Notes: a model not told the origin generated them from the sequence alone. DNA of 64,000 bases from Saprospiraceae bacterium (GCA_020627785.1 JAHDGF010000010.1:27394-91393), one strand, 5' to 3'; counted from the stretch's first letter, positions 44,954 to 54,298 are shown. Numbers and translations: made by a program.

Positions 44954-46372
44954 ATGGTATTGAAATTTAATGGTGCAGCACGCACAGTAACAGGGAGTTG
45001 TCATCTAATCACCTTAGATGACGGATTCAAAATATTGCTTGATTGTGGATTGTTTCAAGGGGAAGGAAAGCCTAAAGAAACTTGGAAATTGAATAATAAG
45101 TGGTTTTTTGATCCAGCAACCATTGATGTTGTTATTTTATCTCATTCTCACATTGATCATACAGGCCGCCTACCAAAGCTATTTAAAGATGGATTTAGAG
45201 GAAAGGTGTACTGTACCCATGCTACCCGTAGCCTTGCTGCTATAATGCTGCTTGATTCTGCCAAGATTCAAGAATATGATGCAGCATACTATAATAAACG
45301 TCAAGCGAAGAAGAGAAAGAAAAAGGATAGAACCACTAGAATACCACTCTATGAATCAATTCATGTAGCTCCTACCATGAATTTATTCACAGCACATTCA
45401 TATGAACAGTGGTTTAACATACATCCAAAGGTGAAGGCAATCTTTACGGATGCTGGACATATATTGGGGAGTTCTTGCGTTACTTTGAAAATTAAGGAAG
45501 GCAAGAAGAAAATCACCCTTGGGTTTACAGCAGATATCGGACGTCCAAACAGACCAATATTAAGAGATCCAGCTCCAATGCCACCGGCAGATTACGTAAT
45601 ATGCGAATCTACTTATGGAGATAAAGACCACGAATCACCTCCCCAGCAAGCAGATACCTTTCTCAAAATTATTCAGGATACCTGTGTCAAAAGAAAAGGT
45701 AAATTGATTATTCCAGCATTTTCTGTAGGTCGAACCCAAGAAATCGTTTACATGTTGGATCAAATGGAAACGAAGGGCGTTTTACCGAAAATACCTGTCT
45801 ATGTTGATAGTCCTTTGGCCATAAATGCAACCACCGTATTTGGAGCTCATCCGGAATGTTATGATGATTCATTAAACGAGTATTTATTGATTGATCCCAA
45901 CCCTTTTGGATTCAATACGTTAAATTATGTAAGAGATGCGAATGAATCCAAAGCATTAAATGGTAAAAAAGAGCCTTGTATCATTATCAGTTCTTCAGGA
46001 ATGGCAAATGCAGGTCGGGTAAAACACCATCTGCGCAATAATGTCGAAGATCCTAATGTTACCATACTTATAGTTGGATATTGCTCTCCTTCTACCCCAG
46101 GAGGCAAATTAAGAGCAGGTGTGGAAACCATTCGATTGTTTGGTGAAGAATTGAAAGTTAATGCAAAAGTTAAGGTAATGGACTCTTTCTCTGCACATGC
46201 CGACCAGTCAGAAATGATAGACTTTCTACAGGTGCACAAAAAGAAACTTAAGAAGTTATTTCTAGTTCATGGTGAATACGATACACAAAAAGCATTTAAA
46301 TATAAATTGGTCGGGGAAGGTTACAAGAAAATTGAAATCCCAGACATTGGATTTGAATATGATATTAACTAG
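44954..46372 (+). CDS. MBL / beta-CASP RNA metallohydrolase
   Basis: Zinc-dependent nuclease of 472 residues, related to CPSF73 and to bacterial YSH1-like enzymes. The MBL metal motif SHSHIDHTGRLPKL lies near residue 61, a second ligand is in TDAGHILGSS, and the DIGRPNRPILRDP loop follows. The beta-CASP module spans residues 200-370 (LIIPAFSVGRTQEIVYML, ISSSGMANAGRVKHHL). The C-terminal RMMBL segment has DSFSAHADQSEM and LVHGE. All catalytic groups are intact. It is probably cytoplasmic and RNA-processing. It stands just after the NUMOD4/HNH gene but has its own -7 box. Confidence 0.92.
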   Translation: MVLKFNGAARTVTGSCHLITLDDGFKILLDCGLFQGEGKPKETWKLNNKWFFDPATIDVVILSHSHIDHTGRLPKLFKDGFRGKVYCTHATRSLAAIMLLDSAKIQEYDAAYYNKRQAKKRKKKDRTTRIPLYESIHVAPTMNLFTAHSYEQWFNIHPKVKAIFTDAGHILGSSCVTLKIKEGKKKITLGFTADIGRPNRPILRDPAPMPPADYVICESTYGDKDHESPPQQADTFLKIIQDTCVKRKGKLIIPAFSVGRTQEIVYMLDQMETKGVLPKIPVYVDSPLAINATTVFGAHPECYDDSLNEYLLIDPNPFGFNTLNYVRDANESKALNGKKEPCIIISSSGMANAGRVKHHLRNNVEDPNVTILIVGYCSPSTPGGKLRAGVETIRLFGEELKVNAKVKVMDSFSAHADQSEMIDFLQVHKKKLKKLFLVHGEYDTQKAFKYKLVGEGYKKIEIPDIGFEYDIN

Positions 46373-46377
46373 CTACT

Positions 46378-47892
46378 ATGCTTAAAGCAAATAAGGCTTT
46401 TCTTTTTATTTTTTGTTTGGCTACGCTAGCTTCTTGCGTAGATCCTGACTATTATAAAATTGAAATTCCTGCACCTACTCCCGATGTAGCCATCCCACTT
46501 GTAAAACTTAATGCTACCGTAGGTGAACTTGCTGATAGTGCTTTAGATAATACTAGAATCTCAATTGATGATGAAGGTCGGGTAACCATCTTCTACGAAG
46601 GTGAAATTATTAAAAGACAGTCAATAGAAGTTTTTCCTCCAGTTCCTTGGTTTGATGATTTTCCCATAGCTGATACCGTAGCTCCTCTTCCATTACCCAT
46701 TGACAGTACGTTCTTAATTGAAAAGGCAATTTTTAAAGAAAGTCTTGTCTTTTTTAAGTTTATAAATTCAGGCTTTGAGGATTTAAGCATTGAATTAACC
46801 ATGCCAGAGTTAACAAAAGATGGAATGGTTTTTCAGCACAATTTTGAAATGCCAGCTAGTGGCACAGGCGATAATTTTTTCCAATCTGAAATCATCAGCT
46901 TGGATGGGTATGTTGCAAATACTACTGACAATAAGATATTTTTTAATTACGATGCAAGAACACCAGATGGAACTAGGGTAGTTCTTGATGAAGCCTACAT
47001 GAATATTGACGTGTTGAGATTTTCATACATGGAAGGCTTTTTTGGTGAACGTGTTTTTAATCTAACAGGCAGCGCAATCCCAATTGGAATTTTTAATAAT
47101 TGGTTGTCCGGTGGCTTCAGTTTTGATAAACCTGAACTAACAGTAAGTGTTGACAATTCCTTTGGATTTCCAGTCACCACTTTTTTTAGTCGACTTGATT
47201 TCAATACCTTATCCGGTGATATTTTTGAAATCGAATCAGACATCTTAAATGATGGGATCGTTTTTGGATATCCGACTACAGCAGAATCAGGAACTGTAAA
47301 GTCTACAAGTTTTAATATAACCCCCGATAACTCCAACATAGAAGAAATATTTAATGAGAAGGCTACTCAATTAAATTATGACATTGAGGCTATAGCAAAT
47401 CCAGATGGCGAAACAGTGATTGGTTTTTTTGAGGAAAGTTCATTTTTTACAATTAATGCTGCTGTTGAAGTGCCTTTGCATACCAGGATCGATGATTTAG
47501 TTTTAACCGAAGAATTTGAAGTAGAGATCCAAGATTTTGAAAATATAAATTCAGGAGAATTGTTGGTGGCCATAAATAATGGGCTCCCTCTAGCTACCGA
47601 TCTTCAGATATTGTTTGAAGCCGAAACAGGAACATTTCAAGATTTACTTTTAAATGGCTCCTGGACCAGTATTAATCCAAGTGATCAAATTGGTGAACCT
47701 GCTGAAGCTCAAGAACAACAAGTATTTATTTACGAAATAGATGCTGATAATTGGGAGCAAATCAGCACAACAAATAAAGTCCGTGTCAATCTGCGCTTAA
47801 ATACTACTGGTAGCGATCAAGGAGAATTTATATGGATTTATGATTACCATGGAATCAACATAAGTATAAGCGCGAAAATTGATCAGCAATGA
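46378..47892 (+). CDS. Large lipoprotein, unknown function
   Basis: A 504-residue lipoprotein with signal NKAFLFIFCLATLASC and an acidic start to the mature chain (CVDPDYYKIE). The rest is beta-rich, with several similar strands (FKFINSGFEDLSIELTMPEL, FSYMEGFFGERVFNLTGSA) and no Cys. It starts five bases after the beta-CASP gene and overlaps the following outer-membrane protein gene by four bases (ATGA), so those two are very probably partners in the outer membrane. No named family recognised. Confidence 0.72.
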   Translation: MLKANKAFLFIFCLATLASCVDPDYYKIEIPAPTPDVAIPLVKLNATVGELADSALDNTRISIDDEGRVTIFYEGEIIKRQSIEVFPPVPWFDDFPIADTVAPLPLPIDSTFLIEKAIFKESLVFFKFINSGFEDLSIELTMPELTKDGMVFQHNFEMPASGTGDNFFQSEIISLDGYVANTTDNKIFFNYDARTPDGTRVVLDEAYMNIDVLRFSYMEGFFGERVFNLTGSAIPIGIFNNWLSGGFSFDKPELTVSVDNSFGFPVTTFFSRLDFNTLSGDIFEIESDILNDGIVFGYPTTAESGTVKSTSFNITPDNSNIEEIFNEKATQLNYDIEAIANPDGETVIGFFEESSFFTINAAVEVPLHTRIDDLVLTEEFEVEIQDFENINSGELLVAINNGLPLATDLQILFEAETGTFQDLLLNGSWTSINPSDQIGEPAEAQEQQVFIYEIDADNWEQISTTNKVRVNLRLNTTGSDQGEFIWIYDYHGINISISAKIDQQ

Positions 47893-49172
47893 AAATTTTA
47901 AGTACAATCGTTTGGCTTTTTATGTTCAGTCTTTCGATTCATGGCCAAGATAATTGGTCAACATTCTGGACTAATTCTTTTCATCCAGCCTTAGATACTG
48001 TTGATTTCAAATTAAAAGTATCTCCAGCAAATTTTTTAGTTGATGTCACTTCAAGTTATAAGATTGATGAAATTACGGATGAGCTTGAAACCACTAGACT
48101 TTTAAATTGGGGGAAATTACTAGGTGAGACCAAGGAAAAAAATGGAGTCTTTGGTCAGTTAGCTATGAATATTTTGAGCACTGAATTAAGAGTAAAAGAT
48201 TGGACCTTTTTCGGAGGATTTGGCGCAAGATCAGAAGCCAATGTAGATATGGATGGTCCAGCCGTGCGATTTGTGATTGGAGGAAATGCAGGTGGCTTGG
48301 ATGCAACAACAAGCATTGCTCCTGATATAAACTATACTTCTTGGTATCAGTTTTATGCTGGAGCCCAAAAGCACTTCGAACGATTAACTGCAGGACTAAA
48401 CTTGAAGCTAGTTGATGGAGTTGAGCACTTGTATTTTCGAGGTGGCTACGATATAAGTACCAGTGATATTTTTGATGAAATAAGAATTAATCGGGAAGTA
48501 CTAATTCAATCTACAAGTCTATTTAGATTTAAAGGAGTAGAAGACATAGACTTTCTCACAACGCTGCCTTTTAGAGATGCGATTGGATTTGATAATGTAG
48601 GATTGTTGGCTGATTTATTTGCTAGCTATAAAATGGGTAAAAATGAGTTCAGTGTATTTGTAGGAGATATAGGTGCTATCAATTGGTCGCAAAAAGGAAG
48701 AACTTATGAATATGAAGCCTTGGGTGAAACCAACTACACTGGGGTTGATCTTTCAGACGCATTCGGAAATGAGTTCATCTTTAATCTCCAAGACACCGTA
48801 GAAAATATATTAGGTTTAGAGCAGACGGACACTGATTCCTATTCAAGTAGTCTCCTGACTAAACTTCAATTAAGGTACATTTATAGTCACGATGAAAAGA
48901 CTTCTTTTGGTGCAAGAACTCTATTTGCGTTAAGCGGTGAATATAATTACTTCAGGGTAAATCTATTCATGAATCAACAGTTGACAAGATGGTTGGATGC
49001 TTCTGTGATTTATAGCTTTGATAGATACTCGGAGGCAAATTTAGGTTTGTCCGCAAGAGTAAAATTAAAGAGATTTGACCTAGGTGTTTCTAGCCAAAAT
49101 GTGTTGGCACTGATCGACCCATATAGATATCGATTGTCTAATGTTCAGATAACCACACAGCTAAAAATTTAG
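47889..49172 (+). CDS. Outer-membrane beta-barrel protein, DUF5723-like
   Basis: A 427-residue protein with signal peptide (ILSTIVWLFMFSLSIHG) and alternating amphipathic strands to a final VQITTQLKI, as expected for a large beta-barrel. Early features (FHPALDTVDFKLKVSPANFLVDVTSSYKI and FGGFGARSEANVDM) resemble the DUF5723 family of Bacteroidota. Translation is coupled to the lipoprotein gene (ATGA). Function unknown. Fatty-acid-transporter-like or scaffold roles are possible. Confidence 0.75.
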   Translation: MKILSTIVWLFMFSLSIHGQDNWSTFWTNSFHPALDTVDFKLKVSPANFLVDVTSSYKIDEITDELETTRLLNWGKLLGETKEKNGVFGQLAMNILSTELRVKDWTFFGGFGARSEANVDMDGPAVRFVIGGNAGGLDATTSIAPDINYTSWYQFYAGAQKHFERLTAGLNLKLVDGVEHLYFRGGYDISTSDIFDEIRINREVLIQSTSLFRFKGVEDIDFLTTLPFRDAIGFDNVGLLADLFASYKMGKNEFSVFVGDIGAINWSQKGRTYEYEALGETNYTGVDLSDAFGNEFIFNLQDTVENILGLEQTDTDSYSSSLLTKLQLRYIYSHDEKTSFGARTLFALSGEYNYFRVNLFMNQQLTRWLDASVIYSFDRYSEANLGLSARVKLKRFDLGVSSQNVLALIDPYRYRLSNVQITTQLKI

Positions 49173-49412
49173 GGTTTATAATTCAGAGTGTTCTAGTAAA
49201 TGTTAATATCCTTGTTTCCCAAAATTTAGGATGATTCCTGATTGAATGCCTGCTGTGTGCCAGATTGGATTAAAGTAGAAGAAAGAAAGCTACTGCACTC
49301 CGTCTATGATTAAACGCTTTTTCAAAACATAGAAATTCACTCAACTGATTTAGATACAAGCGAAGAATTGTATTTTGCATCATTATAAGTTTTATAAACC
49401 TAAAATAAGTTA
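49173..49412. other. Non-coding gap, nothing recognised
   Basis: The 240-base gap between the DUF5723-like gene and the peroxiredoxin gene contains only short open frames, no tRNA-like fold and no strong hairpin. A promoter for the downstream gene is likely, but no perfect TAnnTTTG box is visible. Confidence 0.5.
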
Positions 49413-50117
49413 ATGCGCATATTTGAAATTGGAATTATTTTTCTCAGCCTTCTCCTAATTTATTCTTGTGGCAATCCTAAGGAAAGTGATAAATCTGTGG
49501 TTGTAGAAAAAAAATCCGAATCAATAGAAAATCCAATAACGGCTGAAGAGGACTTGACTAAATATGGCATTGCAAATAATCCTGCGAATGTTCTAGGAGG
49601 GCTTAAGGCCGGAGATAAAGCTCCTGGATTTAAAATGTTAGATCAAGATGGTAAAGAACAAAGCTTAGAAACAACCTTACTTGATGGTCCTGTACTGTTG
49701 GTTTTTTTAAGAGCAGAATGGTGTTCATTCTGCGTAAGACACTTACAAGAGTTCCAAGATAATATTCAAGAGATTCATGATGCGGGTGATGTAAAGGTGA
49801 TTGCGGTAAGTCCGCAGAAAAGGTCCTTCATGCAAAAATTTCATTTTGAAAATAATTTATCATTCCCAATACTACATGATGAAGATCATTCTGTAATGAA
49901 AGATTATAAAGTGTTTTTTCATGTGACTGACAAGTACAATGATTACATAGAAAAAGCGAAGGGGAATAGAATTGAGGTATTTAATGGAGATACAGAACCT
50001 GTCATGCCAATACCTGCAACTTATCTTATTGATCAAGATCAAACCGTTAAGTATGTGCACTATGACCCCGACTATAAAAAAAGGTCAAATGTGAAAGAGT
50101 TAATATCATTGCTTTGA
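49413..50117 (+). CDS. Peroxiredoxin/redoxin-like lipoprotein
   Basis: Thioredoxin-fold protein of 234 residues with a lipoprotein signal (IGIIFLSLLLIYSC) and a charged linker. The AhpC/TSA-like domain has FLRAEWCSFCVRHLQEF with a CxxC pair, KVIAVSPQKRSF, FPILHDEDHSVMKDYKV, and the cis-Pro loop MPIPATYLID. Two Cys in CxxC suggest a thiol-disulfide reductase or a peroxiredoxin of the envelope. The end overlaps the lpxH start (TTGA), so the two are co-transcribed. Confidence 0.85.
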   Translation: MRIFEIGIIFLSLLLIYSCGNPKESDKSVVVEKKSESIENPITAEEDLTKYGIANNPANVLGGLKAGDKAPGFKMLDQDGKEQSLETTLLDGPVLLVFLRAEWCSFCVRHLQEFQDNIQEIHDAGDVKVIAVSPQKRSFMQKFHFENNLSFPILHDEDHSVMKDYKVFFHVTDKYNDYIEKAKGNRIEVFNGDTEPVMPIPATYLIDQDQTVKYVHYDPDYKKRSNVKELISLL

Positions 50118-50869
50118 GTCTTGAAAAATCATACACCGGTAATATATTCCTAGCTTCAGATTTCCATCTTGGAATTGATGCTAAGCAAACATCTAAAGAA
50201 CGGGAGCTTAAGATTGTCGCCTGGCTTTCTTCTATTGAAGAAAAAGCCGATCTTATAATTTTACTCGGTGACATCTTTGATTATTGGTTTGAATATTCAT
50301 CAGTGGTCCCTCGGGGATTTTCACATTTTTGGGCAAAGATTAGAAACTTGCGCGATGCAGGGATTCCGATTATTTTTTTTACTGGGAATCATGATATGTG
50401 GATGTTTGACTATAGTGAAAAAGAATATGGAATTCCAATTTTGGTGGATCCTACAGTATTTGAATTTAACGGGTTGAAGGTATTGCTCCATCATGGTGAT
50501 GGACTTGGACCGGGGGATCATGGATATAAATTTATCAAAGCTATTTTTCGAAATAAAATATGTCAGTTTTTCTTTGCCAGATTGCATCCAAATTTAGGCT
50601 TATGGCTTATGCGAAAATTTTCACATACTAGTCGAGCCATGGATAAAGAGGAAGGTTTTGATGTAAACAAAGAAAGGTTGGTGCAGTATTGTGAATCTGA
50701 GATTTCTAAAAACGATTACGATTTTTTAATTTTTGGACATCGTCATTTGATGATTAATCATTTGCTTTCCAATGGCAAAAGTCGTTATATAAATTTAGGC
50801 GAGTGGCTATGGAATTCTAATTATGCCTCATTTACAGAGCAGGGCTTTAAACTTTCCCAATATGAGTAG
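50114..50869 (+). CDS. lpxH: UDP-2,3-diacylglucosamine diphosphatase-like (LpxH)
   Basis: Calcineurin-like phosphatase of lipid A synthesis that makes lipid X from UDP-diacylglucosamine. Metal motifs are SDFHLG, LLGDIFDYWFE, FTGNHDMWMFD, HHGDGLGPGD and FGHRHLM. The core has the LpxH helical cap (KICQFFFARLHPNLGLWLMRKFS). It starts with TTG within the stop of the peroxiredoxin gene and is 251 residues long. Eight bases overlap with the next lipoprotein gene. Confidence 0.9.
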   Translation: MSLEKSYTGNIFLASDFHLGIDAKQTSKERELKIVAWLSSIEEKADLIILLGDIFDYWFEYSSVVPRGFSHFWAKIRNLRDAGIPIIFFTGNHDMWMFDYSEKEYGIPILVDPTVFEFNGLKVLLHHGDGLGPGDHGYKFIKAIFRNKICQFFFARLHPNLGLWLMRKFSHTSRAMDKEEGFDVNKERLVQYCESEISKNDYDFLIFGHRHLMINHLLSNGKSRYINLGEWLWNSNYASFTEQGFKLSQYE

Positions 50870-51653
50870 ATCAATAATTTTATTGTGTTTTCTAATTTCA
50901 TGTACGCCCAAACTTTTAGAGAACAAATCTGTAGACCTGACGTCAGAAGATTATACGCATATTGGATTGGACGTTTTAGGTCAGACCTACATGTATTCAG
51001 AAGTAGAGTTGATTAAAAATTCAATCACTCAAGATACCACCTGGAGTTTTACCTCAAAGGGAACAGAGTCTCTCAGCCACATCTCTTTTACCAATCCCAA
51101 TAAGCTCACAATCTTTGTAAAAGATAGCCAAGAACTTTGGATCTTAGATTCTACCCTGAGCTTAATTGAAGAAATTGATCTAATAAGATTTGATAAGGGT
51201 GATATCGGTTTTGCCACACGTTTGATTGACAACAGGATATTAATATACAGTCGTTCGAGAAGACAACTTTTTAAGTACAATCACGATCGGAATCTAGTCT
51301 ATGAGACAGATGTCTTATGGGATCTTGAAGGAGAAGTAATCGATCTCGTGCAAAGTGATGATCAATATGTTTTGCTAACGGATACTGGGCAGCTTTTGCT
51401 CTTTGATGATTATGGGAATTTTATGCGAGAGTTGATTCTTGATCAGAAAAAAAGTCCCATCAGTTTAGCGAATAATCGTTTATATTATTTCGACAATGAG
51501 GGGGGGGATTTCAACTATATAAACCTTAATGATCCCATTGTTGAGAAGCAAAGATTGATGATTCAATTAGAGGAGAACATTGATGACTTTGTCATCGGCC
51601 AGAATAAATTGTACTTTTTGAGAGACTCAGAAATTTTTCGAAAGTCTTTTTGA
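50862..51653 (+). CDS. Lipoprotein with beta-propeller-like strands
   Basis: A 263-residue lipoprotein. The ATG at 50862 gives a short signal with lipobox (SRSIILLCFLISC). An upstream frame would overlap lpxH much further and is rejected. The body has repeated strands such as ELWILDSTLSLIEEIDLIRF, RILIYSRSRRQLFKYN and GQLLLFDDYGNFMRELIL, which suggest a beta-propeller. It overlaps the lpxH stop by eight bases. It ends one base before the convergent frr gene. Function unknown. Confidence 0.7.
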   Translation: MSRSIILLCFLISCTPKLLENKSVDLTSEDYTHIGLDVLGQTYMYSEVELIKNSITQDTTWSFTSKGTESLSHISFTNPNKLTIFVKDSQELWILDSTLSLIEEIDLIRFDKGDIGFATRLIDNRILIYSRSRRQLFKYNHDRNLVYETDVLWDLEGEVIDLVQSDDQYVLLTDTGQLLLFDDYGNFMRELILDQKKSPISLANNRLYYFDNEGGDFNYINLNDPIVEKQRLMIQLEENIDDFVIGQNKLYFLRDSEIFRKSF

Positions 51654-51654
51654 A

Positions 51655-52218
51655 TTAGACGGTAAGAATGTCTTTTTCTTTGGCAGCCACTAGATTATCT
51701 ATAGCTCCACTGAATTTTTTAACGAGCCCATCAATTTCAGATTCTTTCTTTTTGCCAGCATCTTCTGGGTAGCCATCTTTGACTTCTTTTTTAATGAAAT
51801 CCATCCATTTATGTCTTTCATTTCTGATGCCGACTTTGGCTTTTTCGGACTCACTTTTCACTTGCTTTACCAAATCTTTTCTTCTTTCTTCAGTTAAAGC
51901 GGGAATTATGATTCTTACAAATTCTCCATCATTCATTGGCGTCAGACCTAAGTTTGCAGCAAAGATTGCTTGCTCAATATTAGCCAATAGGGATTTTTCC
52001 CAAGGCTGAATACTTAAGGTTTTCCCATCAGGAGTTCCAATGTTGGAAACTTGACTCAAAGGAGTAGGCGTTCCATAATAATCGACCATGATACCATCTA
52101 ACATGGATACTGAAGCTTTACCAGCTCTAATTTTGGTAAGTTCTCCTTTAAAGTGTTCTACCGCTTTTTCAAAATTTGCGGAAGCGATCGAATTAATATT
52201 AGATATATCCATTTCCAT
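51655..52218 (-). CDS. frr: Ribosome recycling factor
   Basis: Releases ribosomes from mRNA after termination, together with EF-G. The 187 residues cover the whole tRNA-mimic fold: AVEHFKGELTKIRAGKASVSMLDGI with the conserved RAGKA, VDYYGTPTPLSQVSNIG, LTEERRKDLVKQVK, VGIRNERHKWMD and the final helix. In many bacteria pyrH lies upstream, but it is absent here. A TATATTTG box lies 24 bases upstream. Confidence 0.97.
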   Translation of the reverse strand: MEMDISNINSIASANFEKAVEHFKGELTKIRAGKASVSMLDGIMVDYYGTPTPLSQVSNIGTPDGKTLSIQPWEKSLLANIEQAIFAANLGLTPMNDGEFVRIIIPALTEERRKDLVKQVKSESEKAKVGIRNERHKWMDFIKKEVKDGYPEDAGKKKESEIDGLVKKFSGAIDNLVAAKEKDILTV

Positions 52219-52241
52219 AGGTCTAAATTTTAGGTCAGGCT

Positions 52242-52249
52242 CAAATATA
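52242..52249 (-). promoter_or_regulatory. -7 box TATATTTG of the frr promoter (minus strand)
   Basis: Perfect TAnnTTTG match just downstream of the terminator of the YugP-like gene, so frr is transcribed from its own promoter. Confidence 0.55.
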
Positions 52250-52257
52250 AAAAAATA

Positions 52258-52287
52258 GTGAGTTTCCTACGTACATAAGAAACTCAC
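52258..52287 (-). terminator. Terminator of the serS-YugP transcript
   Basis: Perfect 9-bp stem (gtgagtttc / gaaactcac) with a 12-base loop, followed on the minus strand by TATTTTTTTATA. It lies 21 bases after the YugP-like stop and just before the frr promoter box. Confidence 0.85.
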
Positions 52288-52307
52288 CAATTTTATTTTG
52301 TTGTCAA

Positions 52308-52997
52308 TTATCTCTGTGAGCCCATATATTTAAGCAAGAAATAAAAGAATAAAGTCAAGGCAGATAGCGCTTGAACTAAGTAGGTCATTGCTGCCCAAGT
52401 AAGTGCGTCCTTTGCACCGTCATAATTTGCACCCATGGTAGTACCTGATTCATCAAGCCATAAGAGTGCTCTTCGACTTGCGTCAAATTCTACAGGTAGC
52501 GTAATCAAGCTAAATAGAGCAGTAACTCCAAATGTAATGACCAATGCAAGCATGATGTAAGGTCCACCCACAGACGAGGCAATACCAAACATAGCTGCCA
52601 TAAATAAGAACTGTTGAAGCTTACTAGAAATATTTACCATTGGGACCAGTTTCGATCTTAGGGTAAGCATGCTGTATGCTTCTGCGTGTTGTACGGCATG
52701 TCCACACTCGTGAGCTGCAACCGCTGCTGCAGAAACGTGTCGACCATTGTAAACATCAGGACTAAGAGAAATGGTTTTAGATAATGGATTGTAGTGGTCT
52801 GTAAGCATTCCTTGCCCTTGAACAATCTTTACATCATTAATTCCAAAGTGACTGAGCATGTTCTGAGCTATTTGAGCTCCACTTTCTCCATTTTCAGTCG
52901 GCATTGAAGAGTATCGTGCAAATTTTGATTTTAAGCGTCCGCTAACTAGCCAACCAATGCCGGCGAAGGCGCCAATAATCATATAATATGCCATCAT
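52308..52997 (-). CDS. Membrane zinc metallopeptidase, YugP family
   Basis: Inner-membrane protease-like protein of 229 residues. The zinc motif is AVAAHECGHAVQHAEAY (HExxH class). There is one N-terminal membrane segment (YYMIIGAFAGIGWLVSG) and two or three more from residue 130 to the C-terminus. The GVTALFSLITLPVEFDASRRAL and TYLVQALSAL segments are family signatures. It follows serS by 23 bases and is the last gene before a strong terminator. Physiological substrate unknown. Confidence 0.9.
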   Translation of the reverse strand: MMAYYMIIGAFAGIGWLVSGRLKSKFARYSSMPTENGESGAQIAQNMLSHFGINDVKIVQGQGMLTDHYNPLSKTISLSPDVYNGRHVSAAAVAAHECGHAVQHAEAYSMLTLRSKLVPMVNISSKLQQFLFMAAMFGIASSVGGPYIMLALVITFGVTALFSLITLPVEFDASRRALLWLDESGTTMGANYDGAKDALTWAAMTYLVQALSALTLFFYFLLKYMGSQR

Positions 52998-53020
52998 AGT
53001 TTTAAGTGTTTTTACTTTAA

Positions 53021-54298
53021 TTAAATGGTTTCAAATTTTGTATAAGGAACCAGTACAGCAGGAATTTTTATTCCGTTTTCAGTTTGATTATTCTCTAAGA
53101 CTGCAGCAATGATTCTAGCAAGAGCTAAGGCACTCCCGTTAAGGGTGTGCGCCAATTGAGTTTTACCATTGCTGTCTTTGTATCTACACTTCAGACGGTT
53201 GCTTTGGTAAGCCTCAAAATTGGAAACAGAGCTGACTTCTAGCCATCTTTGCTGGGCTGCTGAAAATACCTCAAAATCGTAAGTCAAGGCAGAGACGAAT
53301 CCAATGTCTCCACCACATAAACGCAAGATTCGGTAGGGCAGTTCCAGTTTTTCCAAGATTTGCGCAACATGTTTGACCATTTCATCCAAGGTACTGTATG
53401 AATTTTCTGGTTTTGTGATCTGCACAATCTCCACTTTATCAAATTGGTGAACCCTATTCAGTCCTTTTACATGCGCTCCGTAACTACCAGCTTCTCTTCT
53501 GAAGCAAGGTGTATGTCCTGTCAATTTCACTGGAAATTCCTCCTCTTTGACGATCACATCCCTGTAAATATTGGTAATTGGCACCTCTGCCGTTGGAATC
53601 AAATAGAAATCATCCTTCGTAGCATGGTACATTTGGCCTTCTTTATCCGGTAATTGCCCAGTAGCCATGGCTGATTGTTCATTGACTAAAAGAGGTGGTA
53701 TAATTTCCTCATATCCCGCGGCAGCAGCTTCATCTAAGAAAAAGTTGATTAAAGCTCTTTCAAGCTTTGCTCCTTTTCCTCTAAATAGAGGGAAACCAGC
53801 ACCAGTAATTTTAACGCCCAACTCAAAATCAATTAAGTTATGTTTTGTTGCTAGTTCCCAATGGGGTAGCGCACCTTCAGGTAGTGATGGCATATCTTTA
53901 GTCCAGTCTTGAACTACCTCGTTATCCTCATCCGTTGATCCAGCCGGAACAGAAGAATGGGCGATGTTTGGTACTTCTAGAAGCAAGTCCGTCAATTGTT
54001 TATTTACAGTTCTCATCTCTTCTTCTGCAGCTTTAATGACATCTTTAAGGCTTGCAATTTCACTTTTTGCAGCCTCAGCCTCCTCTTTCTTGCCTTCTCG
54101 CATCAACATCCCAATCTGCTTACTTGCCGAATTTACCTTCGATAAATTCTCATCATTAGAGGTTTGAAGCTTTCTTCTTTGATCATCTAAGGAAATAATA
54201 TCATCTAAAATTGATAGTTTTTCCTCGGGCCAATTCCTTGTTTTTAAACTCGCGATGACCCGCTCTTTCTCTTCTCGAATCTGCCTAGTTAGTAGCAT
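53021..54298 (-). CDS. serS: Seryl-tRNA synthetase
   Basis: Class II aminoacyl-tRNA synthetase of 425 residues. The N-terminal 110 residues form the long antiparallel coiled-coil arm (LQTSNDENLSKVNSASKQIG ... EEEMRTVNKQLTDLLLE) that binds the tRNA variable arm. Motif 2 (TPCFRREAGSYGAHVKGLNR) and motif 3 (LNGSALALARIIAAVLE) are complete. It has a perfect TAACTTTG box upstream and shares a transcript with the YugP-like peptidase. Confidence 0.98.
   Translation of the reverse strand: MLLTRQIREEKERVIASLKTRNWPEEKLSILDDIISLDDQRRKLQTSNDENLSKVNSASKQIGMLMREGKKEEAEAAKSEIASLKDVIKAAEEEMRTVNKQLTDLLLEVPNIAHSSVPAGSTDEDNEVVQDWTKDMPSLPEGALPHWELATKHNLIDFELGVKITGAGFPLFRGKGAKLERALINFFLDEAAAAGYEEIIPPLLVNEQSAMATGQLPDKEGQMYHATKDDFYLIPTAEVPITNIYRDVIVKEEEFPVKLTGHTPCFRREAGSYGAHVKGLNRVHQFDKVEIVQITKPENSYSTLDEMVKHVAQILEKLELPYRILRLCGGDIGFVSALTYDFEVFSAAQQRWLEVSSVSNFEAYQSNRLKCRYKDSNGKTQLAHTLNGSALALARIIAAVLENNQTENGIKIPAVLVPYTKFETI

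Noticed and set aside
49173-49412. Possible tRNA or small RNA in the longest gap
   Set aside because: No cloverleaf, CCA end, strong hairpin or terminator is visible.
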